A DNA stretch of 64,000 nucleotides from Malurus cyaneus samueli (Eukaryota > Chordata > Aves > Passeriformes > Maluridae): assembly GCA_009741485.1 (NCBI GenBank), contig CM019220.1, positions 31,316,185-31,380,184 of the forward strand. Direction: 5' to 3'. The position numbers were made by a program, and so were the translations under genes. Shown piece after piece: positions 11,115 to 24,900 of this stretch (position 1 is the stretch's first letter; each line of letters opens with the position of its first letter). The notes beneath the pieces were generated by a model. That model was not told the DNA's origin, did no database searches, and was given only the letters and a program-made list of their open reading frames with translations.

Positions 11115-14100
11115 ATATGCTGATTATCCTATATCACATTAGTTTTGCTTGGTCCAAACCAAAATATTCAGCACTAAATAATGGCCTGACTGAACACTGA
11201 TGTACAAAATTGACTTTTGATTCAGTCTCAGTGTAACTGTGGAGAACCAGCTCCTCTCCAGAGATTATATTTACATCATGAGCATCTGAACACAATGATC
11301 AGCTCACTGTTTCCCTAAATACTATGCTCTACAAAAAGCAAGACTGTAAAAGCTTTGCAATGTGAAGATTAAAGATGATCAGCTCTTAATTAATAGTCTG
11401 TTGGGGAGTAGGGTGCAAGTTGGAAATCTGAAATTAGAGAAAGCAAGTCTTTGCTCACAGACTGGCTGAACTGTGGTTTCAGCACACAATAAAATTATCA
11501 TCTTTTACAAATAGCAGTCTGCCAAATGAGTCACAGTAATATCTACATGGACACTTTTTATCTGGCCCTGTAGTGAGGTAATGCAGCTTAGAGTCTGTGT
11601 GAAAAAAAACACATTCTGTGTCTTGTGAAGGAATCTGCTTCCATGTAGAAAAGCTGATGGCATTGAGGAATTCTACTGACAATAAAACATTTTATTGATT
11701 CTTCAGTATAAAACTCAAATGAAAACAGAAAGTCTTTGAGCATTAGGAAAATAAATTGTGGTTATTTCACTGAAACACGGGACATATTGTGGCAGCGCCC
11801 CAGGTATGAGCTCTGAAGCTTCCTGAGATACATTATGAATTTTCGGGTCACAAGATGTGTACAGGGAGAACTGAAAGTCATCTTTCAAGCTGAAAACTCC
11901 CAACTAGGTGAAGTGCATCTCACTGCTTCTCTGTCTAGTAAACAAAGAACATACTGTTTTACACTCAAGGTTAAAGATTTGGGGCCTTTAGAGAAATGTA
12001 GTGTACAAGGGACTGGGTAGTGAAAATCCTACACATTAGTTGAGAAACAGCTGAGTAGAAACTTGAATCCATAGTTTTTGAAAACTTACATGTATGCTTA
12101 TTTTATGGAGATAAATAACCTCGTTTACTTCACCGAGTACCTCATATGTAAAGCTCTGTAAGGCTGTGTGTGCAGGTAAAATGCCTTCTGCTGATCCTGC
12201 AGGGACTGTCTGCCCCTGTTGCAGGGCAAAGCTGCCTGCAAGCTTGAATTACTGCCTTTAATCCTCTGTGTGTATGTGCATTGTTATGTGACAGTGCTAC
12301 ATCCCTGTAAGCATTCCAAAGCATTAATCCACCTCTGAGAACACTCTATTGGTTAGCACACAGAAATGTGGAGAAATGAGCTGCTGATCTACAGGTTAAA
12401 AGATTTAATAAACAGGAATTTTCACAGTCAAGTTGCAATAAATATTGTGGGTCTTCAGTAACAGCAGATTGATGTTACTCTGGTGTGAAACCTAGCTGTA
12501 GTGTATTTTAAAATATCATGAGGTACTGTCAGCAGTAATTCTTGCTAAAGTTGCACTGGAAGAGATGAATAAAGTTTAGTAATTGGGTCTTCACTTGAAA
12601 TGTAAACATATGATTTAACAGATTGCTGGAACAGATTATATACATAAATAAACCTGGATCAAGTTACTTCTTTAGAATATTAGCTGTGGTTAACAAATGC
12701 TGCTTGAAGGAAAAGAAATTCCTGGGATTCCAATGTCAGCAGTTTAAAATGCATTCACTGCTAATCTCATGACAAGCATACAACTAACCCCAGCTGGACC
12801 TGGGGTTGGTATTCTGACAGGTTGAAACTGAATTCTGGGCCCACGACATAAAAGGGCAATTTTTATATCAAACTTAGAAAGTATTTGTCATCCTCTAGAT
12901 GCTAAAGAATTTTAGCAAGTGATGTGTTAGTTTAGGACTATTCAGGATGAATAAGGTATGAGCTTGGAAAGAAATAAACTTTTAAATGCCTTCTAGCTTT
13001 TCAAATTCAAAGGACTTAAAGCAAGGAAACAACAACAACCACATCCTGCTTTGTCACTTAGTCATGTCAAGTGCCAGTGGTCATTACCATCCCTTCAGCC
13101 TTTCTGTCCCTATTCCCAGCTGCTCTCATCATTAATTAAGCCAAATGTGCTGACTCTATTCAGAACCCCCATAGTTATAATTCAACTCTTAATGAAGATA
13201 CTCAATCATACCTTCTTGAAACTCATCTTGCCACTGGAAATTACTCTGGTTAACCAGACTTTGCTTTTCCTTTTTGCTCTTCTTTCTTTCTGTATTTCTT
13301 ACATAAATAGTTTTGGTTTGTTTTATGAATAGAAATACTTTATGGGTATGGGCTGAAAAGTAAAAGTAATTTTAAGTGTGAGGCAGAAAAATTTAATTCA
13401 AGGGACTGAATTTACAAACTTACCTGGTGATGCATTTGTAAGGGTTGCTTGGGGGTTTAGGAGCTTTGTTGTAGTAAATATTAAAATGCTCTATAATATT
13501 TGGTTCATTTCTCTGTTTCACAGATAACATTTAATCAAGAAAGCTTAAGAGATCAAATAGTTTACTGAAGTATAATGACCAGCTATATTTAGAATTGCTC
13601 ATTGTCTGTAAATAAAAGCAAAGTAGAAAATGCAAAGGGGCTAGTTTTTAAATTAACTATCTGAACCATGTGATGGAGCAAAGCTTCCAAAAAATGAAAA
13701 GTATGTTTAATCTGGTAATGACTTTTTTGATCTCTTACTACCAGAACAACATAATTAGTGCTGATTTCTGGAAAGTTTCTCTCTGAAATCCACTTAACTT
13801 TACTCCCAATAATATGCAAAAATTCTCTCTTTAAGCCTCTATAGGAAAAAATTTAAGGGTGAGGTTTTTGAGTCCAGTAAAGCCCATGAACTACTATCAT
13901 CAATGTCATTAACTCATGTCATTAACTCACTTTCCTGGCTGGTGTGGGGCAAAAGTTCCCTTTCTACTCTTTATCAAGCCTCTGTTCTGGAGTTACTGTG
14001 TGATGCTGCTGCTGTGGCATTGATGCCTTTTACATCATAACTTGTTCTGACAGTCAGGGGGTTTCATTTTTAGTTATTCTATGGTGAAGTTTTTTGGGGT

Positions 14101-14298
14101 TGGTTTTCTTTTTTTTTTTCCTTAGTTGTGCTCACTTTTTCTCGGCTTCATTTCTGGTCTGTAATTATGTATAGGTTTTCAGTAGCTTCATATGAACCTA
14201 CAGTTAGCTTGGACTCTTAGCATCATAATTCAAAGTATTCTATCCCTAGCTCTCCTAATAGCGTCTCATAAATGAGTTCATATATGTGTCATTTGATA

Positions 14299-14323
14299 AT
14301 TATATATAATATATATATGTATA
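14299..14323. repeat. (TA)n microsatellite
   Basis: Imperfect TA dinucleotide repeat of about 25 bp. Confidence 0.85.
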
Positions 14324-17300
14324 GTGTGTAATTATTAGCCACTCACAGCTTCTTCTAGACTCTCCAATGAAAATAGTTTTATTCTTTGTAATTTTGGGGG
14401 TGTGGTTTGGAGGTTCTGAGTTGAGTTTTTGGTTTCGGTGGTGTTTGTTTTGTTTGTTTGGGTTTTTTTTTAATGATCCTGCTAATCTGTTGCTGTTAAA
14501 TCCAGATGATGCTGATACATGTGACAACCACTGAATGCTGGTGAAGTTATTTCTGTGTTGCTTTGTTTCCTTTCAGTTCAATATCACTATAAGCTTGTCA
14601 TTTTTCCCACTTACAATCATTGATGTAGAGAGTAAATTAAATACTTTTGTATTTTCAGTGCTGTTCTTGGGTCCAACTCACAGGTACTTTCCACAAGGTT
14701 AATGATACCCACTTCTAAGCTGAGTGCTTATCTTCAACCCATCATTTGGGGCAACTGTTTTGAATGGTAAAGTTTCCTGCATCAAAAGAAATCATGTGCA
14801 TGTTTTTGTGTGGCCATTACTTGTTGTTTGCTGTCTGGCAAACATGTTCATCTGCTGTATTACATTTTTATGTTTAAACAGTCCACATAAAATTCTCAGC
14901 TATCAATGGTCATGAAGGGCAGAACTTCAATTCACAGCTAAAATCAACATGTCTCACAGCTGAAGAGTTATTCAGATTACGTTTGGGACAATCTAAAAAA
15001 AGTCCATGCTAATAGAAATTTTCCACCTTTTCTCTGCTGCCACTCCCCCAGGTTTGCTTACCTTGGGGCTCAGGAGGGAAGCAGTCTTTCCAGCCAAGCT
15101 GCTGTGTTAGCCTTTAATCAGTTGTTGGGAGGAGCCAAAGTTAAAACTTTTCCTTTTTTCCTAGACTGATGACTTCTGCCTTTCCTTCATTCTTTGTTTC
15201 TTGCTTACAATCCCAAATGTGTGCTTTTGGATCTACTGAAAGTTACACGGGGCTTTGAGACCTGCACAGAAAGATTATTTCTTTTCAACTTAGGAGCTAA
15301 ACAGAACAGCAAAGGCTAATCAGGAGACTGCTTTTATCAAAATTTTTCTAGTCTGTAGTGGTGCAAGTCTAAAACATATAAACTGATTAACAGCTTTAAA
15401 AGTCTGATGGATTCCCTTTCCTAAACCTTTTTCTAAAATGGTCCTTCCCAACAGCACAGGATCACTTTGGAAACTGCAGGCAAGTTTGCTGGAGCTCCAT
15501 CCAGTCGGCAGCAGAGCTAGTACTGGTTCTATCTTCTTTCTCTTTTGGACATGCTGGAGGGAGATTGAGAGCCTGAAGAAGTTGCATTTCTGCAGAACTG
15601 TCAGCAAAATTTTCTGTGCCCCAACAAGGAACTTCTACTGCCTCTGAAACTGCCTCTGTGGGACCTAGACATTGCTTGAGCTCCAGCTGCCTTAGCTAGA
15701 CAGACAAAACCTTCCCATTGGCAGATACCTGGACTTTATATAAGAAAGGACATACTCCATAAAATAATGATAATTATAAACTTGGGAAAACTGCTAGGGG
15801 TGTTTCCAAGTGAATGGAAGAAAATATCTTTTTTGCTGAAGGATGTTTTCACTTTTTACCAGAAATTACATTAGCCAGGGTAGCCACCTCTCTGTCGCCT
15901 ACATCCAGCCACAACCAAATGATGAGCAGCTACTACAACCAGTCCTACAGAGCCATATTTGCTCACTACTCTGCCTTCAGTCCTGTACTGCCCTCAGGAT
16001 CTCTGCACTATGTTCTAGTACATAAAATAGACAAATCATCAAATCATCACTCTGCCTCATCTTGAAAGACAGGGAGGCCTTTTTTTATTTAGGATTGTTG
16101 ACTGTTTTGTCCCAAATGCATGTTTCAGAGACTGGTGCCTTTTTTCCTAACTCAAAAGTTGGAAATATTGTCAGGAATACATTCTTGCAGTGAAGGACAA
16201 GATAAGGTAATATACAGTTGCCACTAAACTTTGTGACCTCCATAAACTTCATATGAACACATTGTGGGATTGCTTTTTAATTCAGCTGATTAAAGAGCAT
16301 GCAAAAACATAGATAATGTTTCAACTGTGTTTATACATGGGTGTAGATTTTAAGGATGGAAGAGAACTTTGAAAATTCTATATAAGTATTTTAACCAAGC
16401 TTTACAAACTACTTTCACTTTGGACTTGGGCCGAGTGTAACCATATTATGATTTCTTCACATGCAACTATAACGCTGATGGTTTAATTCTCCAGTAAATG
16501 ATTAACACTTTACCAAAAATTTCATTTAAGCACTGAAGAATAGATGACCTTCAAACAAATCATTTTTTCAGTACCTGAGAACCTGGCTAGGAACAGTGCA
16601 GGAAGCACATGGGGCCAGACATTGTACCATGAACACCATTCCTTCCTTTTATCCTGCCCCTCATGCCATCTTTAGGCTCTCTCTGATTGCTGTCACTGGA
16701 GGGAAATATCTCCAGCTCATTCTTTGTGAGAACAAAGGGTTTCACTACGTGTTTGCAAGCCAGTTTACTTCTTGCAGGCTTTCAAAGCTGTTCACCAGCT
16801 GGTGCTTTCCTTGCCAAAAGGGAGGCTAAGCTCAGCTCCTGGGTTCCTGTTGACTTCCAGAATCACTGGGAACTGGATGCTGCATGCCCTCAAAGTTCTG
16901 AAGAAAGCAAAATGATGCATTCTTGGTTCCCTTTGTTATCCACCATCACCCTTTAGCTGCTCATTAGTGAAATAGGTAAGTGGCTGTAATGCTTGGGGGG
17001 AATGCCAACAGGAAAACACACATTTCCACATTTGTTAGCTGTTTCCTTGCTCACAAAAGCCTAGGTTTCAAATAAACTGTTGGCTTGGATTTTGGTGTTC
17101 ATGTTGCTGCCTTCTAAATAGGATTGAAATAAGCTTTGCACTACAGTGGAGAAATAAGTGTCTGATCTGGAGGCAAATATAGTGTAAGTAACATCTACAC
17201 AATTCAGAAAACCCATTTTCTCCAAACCATCGATAGCCTTACACATTGGCAGCTTCTCTGTCAAAAAATTAATTATTACAGGGACAGCTACTGACTGTCT

Positions 17301-17442
17301 GTCAGCTCAAACCAGAGAGCTGCTGGGTGAGAGGAGGTGGATATGGCATCTTCCTCTCCTTGAGAACCTGCTGAAGCCCTGGATTTCAGTGTGATGCTGC
17401 TGCTGGGCATCAGAACTCTGCTTTGACTGCACTGTAAGCAAT

Positions 17443-17917
17443 TGTTGCCTTGAAAGGCCAGTTTTTAATAATGACACAGACCCGGTTAAGGGGATAAAAG
17501 GGTTTTACCTCAATATTAGGGATCCCAGGTGCACAACTATGGCAGAATGCACACGCGTGTAAGCACGGGTACAATTTTTATAGGTTCAGGAATTTGCATA
17601 TCTATCTAGGGTTCCCCAATAAGAAATTTAACAAATGCAGTAATGTCCCCCTATTCTAATGAATCCCCGCAGATGAGGCCAGAGCGCAGTTTACACAAGA
17701 TGTTCTAGAGAGAAGGCATCAGCCAAGGCTGGAGCCTCGGGTTTAAGATAGCACAGGGCACACTGACCCTTCCTCAGGATGTTTGGTCTCTCTGCCCAGC
17801 AGAATCCTAAACTAAGCTGGAAATCAGAGGAATTACAAGCATGTGGGTAAGGGGCACAGGAGGATGCATAGAGGTACAGAAATCGTAAAAAGGAAAAGCA
17901 AAAATCATCAGGCATCA
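17443..17917 (-). mobile_element. Solo LTR of an endogenous retrovirus, minus strand
   Basis: A 475-bp element bounded by TGTTGCC (17443-17449) and GGCATCA (17911-17917): imperfect terminal inverted repeats with the canonical TG...CA ends. It is flanked on both sides by the tetranucleotide CAAT (17439-17442 and 17918-17921), read as the target-site duplication. On the minus strand the order fits an LTR: a long U3-like part, a TATA-like CCTATAAAAATTG (complement near 17571-17583), then a shorter R/U5-like part with an ATTAAA near the 3' end. No internal viral genes or second LTR are nearby, so it is a recombined solo LTR. A 4-bp duplication fits gammaretrovirus-like (ERV1-type) elements, but the class is inferred. 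Confidence 0.85.
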
Positions 17918-17921
17918 CAAT

Positions 17922-20900
17922 GAGTTCTTCAGTTACTTTCCTTCAATGCCAGGTAGCCAAATTCTCATGCAGTGCTGCTGAGTGAAGCAGCTCCAGGTAT
18001 GGGCTCTGTGGAAATTACTTCCCTCAGAAAATAGCTCAGATTTTAATCAGACTGTGTGAGTTAAAGGCACTGTCTGCCTTTAGGTGGCATTGATAGTGAC
18101 CTTGGTGGGAGACTGTCCTAACAGCTTGGGATCTCACTCAGCCTCAGTTCTTCACCTGTGGACATCCACATGAAAAAATTGGGAGCACTTACAGTTTTGT
18201 GATCCTTCAACACCAGGCTGCCTGGTTGTGAAATGCAGAGGTATGGCAAAAGCTGCACTTGATAATAAGTATATTAAATGCATACCCTGCAGCATGATGT
18301 TCCTTCCAGTAAAACAGGCAGCAACAAAACCAGATTGCACTGGATAGGGAGTGTTCAACAGCCCAAACTGGATTTTGGCAGGACGAACATTACACACAGC
18401 AACATGCCCCCTCTTTGATGTTCATTCCAAGGAAAGGAACCTCAAGCCTGTAGTTGAAATCTCTACAGCAGGCATTGGCTTAATCATCATGCAGAATAAG
18501 CTTAAAGGTGCTGTTTGCTGCTAGTTCTCCCACTCTGCTTAGCCTATGCCTACCTACTTAATCTACAAAATCTAAGAGGCTGTTTGGTTTTCATCAATCA
18601 CCAAAGACTCTTATGGTTTTAAATATATTCTAAAAACAGATTATAACCCTCTATTCTCCAAGAAAGCATGTCCATGGTAGGTCCTAGTCATCACTCCTCT
18701 TGCTTCCTAAGCAAATCTGAAATGATTACAATTAAGTTTGCTTTGCTATTAACTTCCTTAATGGATAGCTCTGTTTGGAGCTTTTATTCTTTCTATGACA
18801 CATTACGTGTCAAATTCTGTATGTTCCACATCTTATGAAAACAAATTGATTTTCTTACTGCTCCTTGTGTGAGAGTATGTAGAAAGTGGAGATTCTCTGA
18901 CCATCCTCCAGACTGGTAAGAAATGGCTTCCAGGACTGACTGTGCTTTTAGGGTATGTGGGGTTTTGTTAAACATCCTTAACAGAAATCAGCTGGTAAAT
19001 GTAAGGTGAATTATAGAGTGACAGCAAGGAGGGGAAAGATTCAACAAGTGGATGCATTGAAATGCCTGGGATTACAGCAGAAGTGCAGTAGTGTGTCATC
19101 AGTATTCAGGCCTTAGGTAACAGCTTGGTTTTTTGCTGCTAAGGATTCCTTCCATAGCTCCTGTTTTTCTTCCTGAGCATTTAGAAGTATATTTGTATCT
19201 CGAGTCTGGCTTGCATTGAATTTCAGAAAAAGGGCTGTACCAAGGGAGATCTAAAAAAGTATAAAATCAGGCCGCTGCTTATGTTTATTATGTAAGAGGC
19301 AACTTGGGCATTTCTTTGCTGGAATCAATCCTCAACACACAGTGATATTTTCCCAAATTACTTTGGCTGCTTTAGGTGTATCTTTAAGAGAAGGTGTGTC
19401 TATTTTTACTTCCCCTGCACTCACATCTGTTTCTTTCTTATCAGCAAATATCTATTCATTGGTCCTATCTAACTCTTTTACATTGATCTGCATTAAAATG
19501 TGTGGCATCCATTAACTCAGGGTTTATACATCAGTTAAAGTCTCCTGTATCTCCTGTAGCAGTGTTATCCTTTCTGCTCATTGCATCACCTAAAAATAAA
19601 ATTGCATTTCATTTATAGCAGATAACTGAATTCCTATCCCTTAACTATTTCTTCGCTCAATCATTCAATTTTTGCAATTAGTTTGTGTCTGAAGTCCTGT
19701 GAGTTTGACAGAGTATTTGTATGCTGAGTATTTGTATTCAGAACATTCTGTTTCCAAACTTGATGGGGGTTGTTTTTTTTTTTGTTTTGGGGGTTTTTAT
19801 GTTTGTTTTTTATGCAAGAAATAAAAGATTTCTAATTCTTTTCTAAGAACTTTGAGAATTGTTTAGATAGAAAGCTAACAGGTCTACAAGCCTGCACTGT
19901 ATTAGCTTTGCCCTGTAATAAAAGCTCAGCATCTAGAACACAGTTCATATTTAAATATGAATTTTTAGTAAGTTACTTGCTATTCTTTTCTGTCCTAGAA
20001 ATCTCCTTTAAAGATAATCTTTGAGCAGTTCTGCTAACTGCTCTGCAATCATAATGATTTTTTACTTCTTGGAGTACTAAAATATTCTTCATGTAGTTAT
20101 GTTCACATTGTTTTTTCACATACTTTAAAAATCTTTCCCCACATAATATAATTTCTTGTAATAAAATAAGATGTTCATGGCAAAACTTCATATTATACAG
20201 AAAATGCACTAGTGCAAAAATGAAAGGTAACCTTGATCATCTAAATTAGGTCTTGCAAATTAATGTTCATCCATAATCTTTGCCCAAGAGAAATGTAATA
20301 AGCCCTCACAAACAGTTGCATCAGATTTCCAGCATTTTATCTAAGTATGTAACTCTACCCCAATGGAATGATTTCATATTTAGCACTCAAATATAGGTTT
20401 GTAATGAGGACCTCATAATTTGTTTCAGTTACCTGTACAAATAATTCTAGTCTCCAGATCAGTTCTCCTGGTTTGAATAACGTGCATATTTAGCACAGCA
20501 GAATGCTTGTGTCTAAACACAGCTTGCACTGTAGAAGCAGCTTATTAAGACAGACCAATATTTGATTGATATTTAGTATCTCAGATATGTTTATCATAGC
20601 AATTCTATTACGTTTATCATGCTAATTCTATTTAGTTAAATGTGCAGTTTTTCCAGCAGATACACAAGGAATATTAGTATCCCATGTGAGCAAAGTACCT
20701 GTAATTAGTTCCTGTCAAAACTGACGTAAAAGCAACAGGAAAGAAGTTAACTCTCTTAATTCTTTGATAGTTGATATTCTATTGTCTGATGTGAGAAAAA
20801 GAAAGGAAATCATTTACTACTACTGTAATCTAATTTCTGTAGCACAGAAATTACCTCACAATTACATAACCATGTCCTCTGCACACTTTGGTGCCCTTTG

Positions 20901-21799
20901 TTTGTAAATCATCTCAGGGGAGTCCATTAAGCTACTACTGGCAGTCAGGCAGGAATTTTACGTAGTTTTCATGGCAAGCTTTTTCCCAAAAGTGCCCTGT
21001 TTCATGGTCAGTTCCTGGTAGCAGTATCATGTAAACATCCTCCACATGTTTTAGACCTCCTTCTCCATAAAATGTTGTCCCAGTAGCCTTCTGTGGCACT
21101 GCTGTGGATGGAGAGGTTGAAAATGCTTTACATCTATTAGAGTTAAATCTCTCTAGTCTCTTTTCCCTCCCCATGAAGACAGAGTCCAGGCATCTCCAGG
21201 ATAGGCAGTAAGTACAGTGGGATGTTTCATTTCTTTCTGTTATCCTTGCTGAGCAGACAATGAAATGGTGCTACATAACAAACTTCTACAGGATTCGTAA
21301 GAAAGTTGCAGCTGCAGAATAACATCTGAATTTGCTCCAAAATCTTTTAAGGATGAAGGTGTAAATCAAGGATTAAAAATTTGCTTACTTTATTAAATCA
21401 GGAGTTGCAAGGAACCAAGTAGCTTGTCCTGTCCCACAGATTGTGAAAAACCAGGGAGAGCAAAGAGAGAGAAGTAATCCTTCGGTTTGTGAAGAGAAGC
21501 AATAAATGTGAAAATATAGGCTCATACTTTTAGATTAAAATTTGTTGTGGGCATAAAATACTCTAGGAACTTGGTTCACAAAGATGTAATATAGACATAT
21601 GGGACCATCTCTTGTATTAATTAACTCAAAAGTGCTGTAAGTTTTGCAGCATCTTCCCTGGGTAGGCTGGGTTAAAGCTCTGAGCAGAGCTTTATGAGGT
21701 GGTGTGGAAGTTTGTTGCACACTAAATGCTCTCAGCAGCTGGATGAACACCACATGCCTCGCTGCCAGTATTTCAAGGTCTTTCCTCCATAAGGAAAGA
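17922..21799. other. Intergenic, no recognisable gene
   Basis: AT-rich unique DNA. A 22-bp direct duplication (GTTTATCAT..AATTCTATT) lies at 20589-20634. Open frames are below 85 codons and unrecognised. Confidence 0.6.
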
Positions 21800-21949
21800 C
21801 CTGCTGACTGATCAGGAAAAAAGAGTAGGCACATAATAATAATAATGATTAATAATAATAATAATAATAATAGAANCCTGCTGACTGATCAGCAAAAAAG
21901 AGTAGGCACATAATAATAATAATGATTAATAATAATAATAATAATAGAA
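21800..21949. repeat. Duplicated 73-76 bp segment around a single N
   Basis: The block 21800-21875 (CCTGCTGACTGATCAG..., then an AAT-rich microsatellite ending TAGAA) is followed by an N at 21876 and then by almost the same block at 21877-21949. The copies differ by one G/C change and one AAT unit. This pattern is typical of two contig ends that overlap but were joined without merging; a true tandem duplication is less likely. Confidence 0.85.
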
Positions 21950-24900
21950 GAATATAGCTGGATCAGCTATACTGAGTGTAAGCAGTAATGAATGAGAGAA
22001 ATATGGTGTTAGTGTGCTCATCACCAGCCTTTAATGACACACCATAACTATTTTCCCATCATTCATGTATAGAGTGTTAATGGCATATTCTCAGGAGCAG
22101 CTCCAAAAGAAACAACTAAATTACATCACTTCCTCTAGAATAGCTCTTTAGGGTTGATTTAGACATTAAATAGATTAATAATACAGTGAAAGCAGTAGAG
22201 CAGGTCACATAGCTGTCCAAATGGATTCACCAAGCACATGCATTTAAAAAGGATTATCATAAATTTGCTACATTCTGATCAGGCAAGGAATGTTTTTAAG
22301 TGTGCGTAAAAGTGGGGTTTTTTTCTTTTTTTTTCTTTTTAATTTAAATTAAGAAATGTGCTATATTATTGAAAATTTAAGTCGCCAGTGATGGATCATC
22401 TGTAGCTAAAATCAAGCAAGGGCTAGGATTGATACCTCAAGTTAGATACCAAATCCATGAGTGGCAATCCCATAGTGTCCCCCAAAAACAATTTTTGGAG
22501 GGAAAAGGTCCAGGGAGCAGAAGGGATAGTCTTCACAAATGCACTTACACAAAATGCTGCAGGGTTTGATTTCATGTAAGGGCTGATCTTGAATAAACTC
22601 CAGGTAAACTGAGTTATGCAGTTAAATCAGACTGGCAGGTTGCATATGCACATGAAATATCAGGTTGCATGACAAGCTGTATGAAAAAAAAGCATCAGAC
22701 TGAGTCTTGAATTGCTTGAAAAGAAAGGGTATTTTACATCACAGAAGGGTAAAACTTTTCTGGAGCACCATTAGCATAATCTGATTACTGCCTAGGCAGG
22801 TGATGGTTGCTCCTGGATAGGCCTAAAGGAAATGAACATTTTGAAAGCATGAAGAAGTGCTCAGTGGGAGGCAGGAGAATATCTGAAGTTATTTGGGACT
22901 GAATGAATATTATGAAATAATCAATCCTGGTAAATTTTAAGGAGTGTCTTGTCTGTTCAGATTTCTTCTTTAGATTTCAAGTACTGCTTAACCTTTCACT
23001 TTATCAAACTTGTTCTTTTAAGGTCATTGCACTTGTTCAATTAACAAAACTTGTCCATGACTTTTTCAATAATCACTTTTACTGTCTGTCAGTTCCCTTT
23101 TCCTTTTCACCTCATATTTGCATTTTTAAAATCTCTTCCTATTTATCCAGTTTGCACCCTGATTTATTTCAAAATCTCTTTGCCTTTATGATTTCTTACT
23201 TGGTCAAAGAGACATGGGAGGGGGAAGGGTGTTGAAGAAGCACTAGCCATTAAATTTTTTCAAAGGAGAGGCACGAGTTATATTCCTTCCTCCTAAAGGA
23301 AATTATGATTTACTGGCAAAGAGCCAGGGTGAAAGTGACTGTCAAAAATTCTATATCGTGTTTCCAGTTGTGCATCTCTCCTGGTGCATAACTTACTGGG
23401 ATTTCCTTGTGCTTCTAATTTCAAGCCCCAAGCTTAGGCATTGCAATGCTTGTCTTAATTCTTGCTAGAGTAATTTTTTTTTTTTTTTTTGCATGTCCTG
23501 TTCCTCAAACCAGTAGAATTTATATTGCTAATTGTGTCTAACTGAGAAACTAAGTGGGTTTTTAGGTTCATACAGGAAAACTACTAAAAATCAAAGACAG
23601 TAAATTTTTTGAATACCAGATGTATTATATGGCTTTTAGGTTTTGCATTTCTCATCGCTGGTTTTAAGCCACTTTTACTCCCTCTGCACGGGATTTGAGT
23701 AGCACCAGAAATGACAGTGTGCCATTCTCTTTTTATGTAATCATTTATAACACAGTTAATGTTATATTGAAATGTCAAGTTAATGTTCAGAACATGATCC
23801 TTTAGACATCACTGAAAGAGAGCTCTAGAAGAATATTTTCCCTTACTTTCCTGTCACTTAAGGCTCAGTTTTCCACTCTGATTAGGGTGAAAAGACAACC
23901 TATGAGATTTTATGCAGGTTGAAGGGCCTGTCTGCTCAAAGCTATGACATTGCAAGGCCACCCCTTTCTTTCTGTATAACACAATAAATGTGACACATAC
24001 AGGGACCTTCCTTTCAGACTTCCTACTGCATGTTATCTGCAGTTGGATACCACAGATTTCCAGAAAAAAAGCCAATCATGCATGGAAACCCTCATCCAAT
24101 TGCACGTATCTGCAATAACTGCATGTGAGAAGGAGCTCTGAAAGCATTCACTGATAATGGGACCAACATGCCAAAGCGTTGATTCTCCCAAAAAAAGGTT
24201 CTATCTAGGACTTGAAGTTTCCTGGAAAGTATAAAAGTATCATTGGGCAGATCATCTCATACTAGGAGATATCCCAGGGATCTCCATGTATGTCAGACAT
24301 AAATTTTAAGACTGTTAGCAAGTTTGCCATTGCTTAGGTTATTCTCCATTTCAACTTCTTAGACTTTTCCCCAGAGATGTAACAGTGAGAGAAATCTGGG
24401 ATCTGGAATGTAAATCTACTCAAAGCCTAAATGTTGGGAAGAGGGACTTATGAATGACAAACAGTCAGAACTGCTTTCCAAGAGCTTCAGGAACAGTTTT
24501 ATACAGTCTGACAATTGCTGAAACTGAAGATAAAAATGATCTCCCATAACACTGTGTTCTTTCAAAAATGGTTAAGTTTTTCAGATGAACTACTTTAGTG
24601 TTCTCAAACACTTCCTTTCAGGCCTTCTTCCAGGTAGCAATGTGTTTTGAATTTTCCCTAAAATGCTGCTTCAACACATCGGCCGTCCACTTTTGCAAAG
24701 GGGAAGGTGGGAGCACAAAGCTTTTGGACTGGCAATTCCTTTAATCACCTGACTCAAGTGACACTTGTATACTGCAGATTAGTTTCCATTTTCCATTTCA
24801 GGTCAAACCTTTTATTTTCTTCTATTAAAGCCCTGAACATATAATTAGGTGTGTTTTCTACCTCTTTAATTTTGTCTGAAACTGATTCTGACCCTTTGAT

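Larger units (their letters stand above)
9285..17438. other. Intergenic, no recognisable gene
   Basis: AT-rich unique DNA with low-complexity patches. Longest open frames are under 100 codons and unconvincing. A 13-bp direct duplication (GTCATTAACTCA) lies near 13904-13929. No CpG island, tRNA-like or rRNA-like sequence seen. Confidence 0.6.

Noticed and set aside
17691..17918. 75-codon minus-strand open frame near 17.8 kb
   Set aside because: Lies within the solo LTR; LTRs do not usually encode proteins and the peptide is not recognised.
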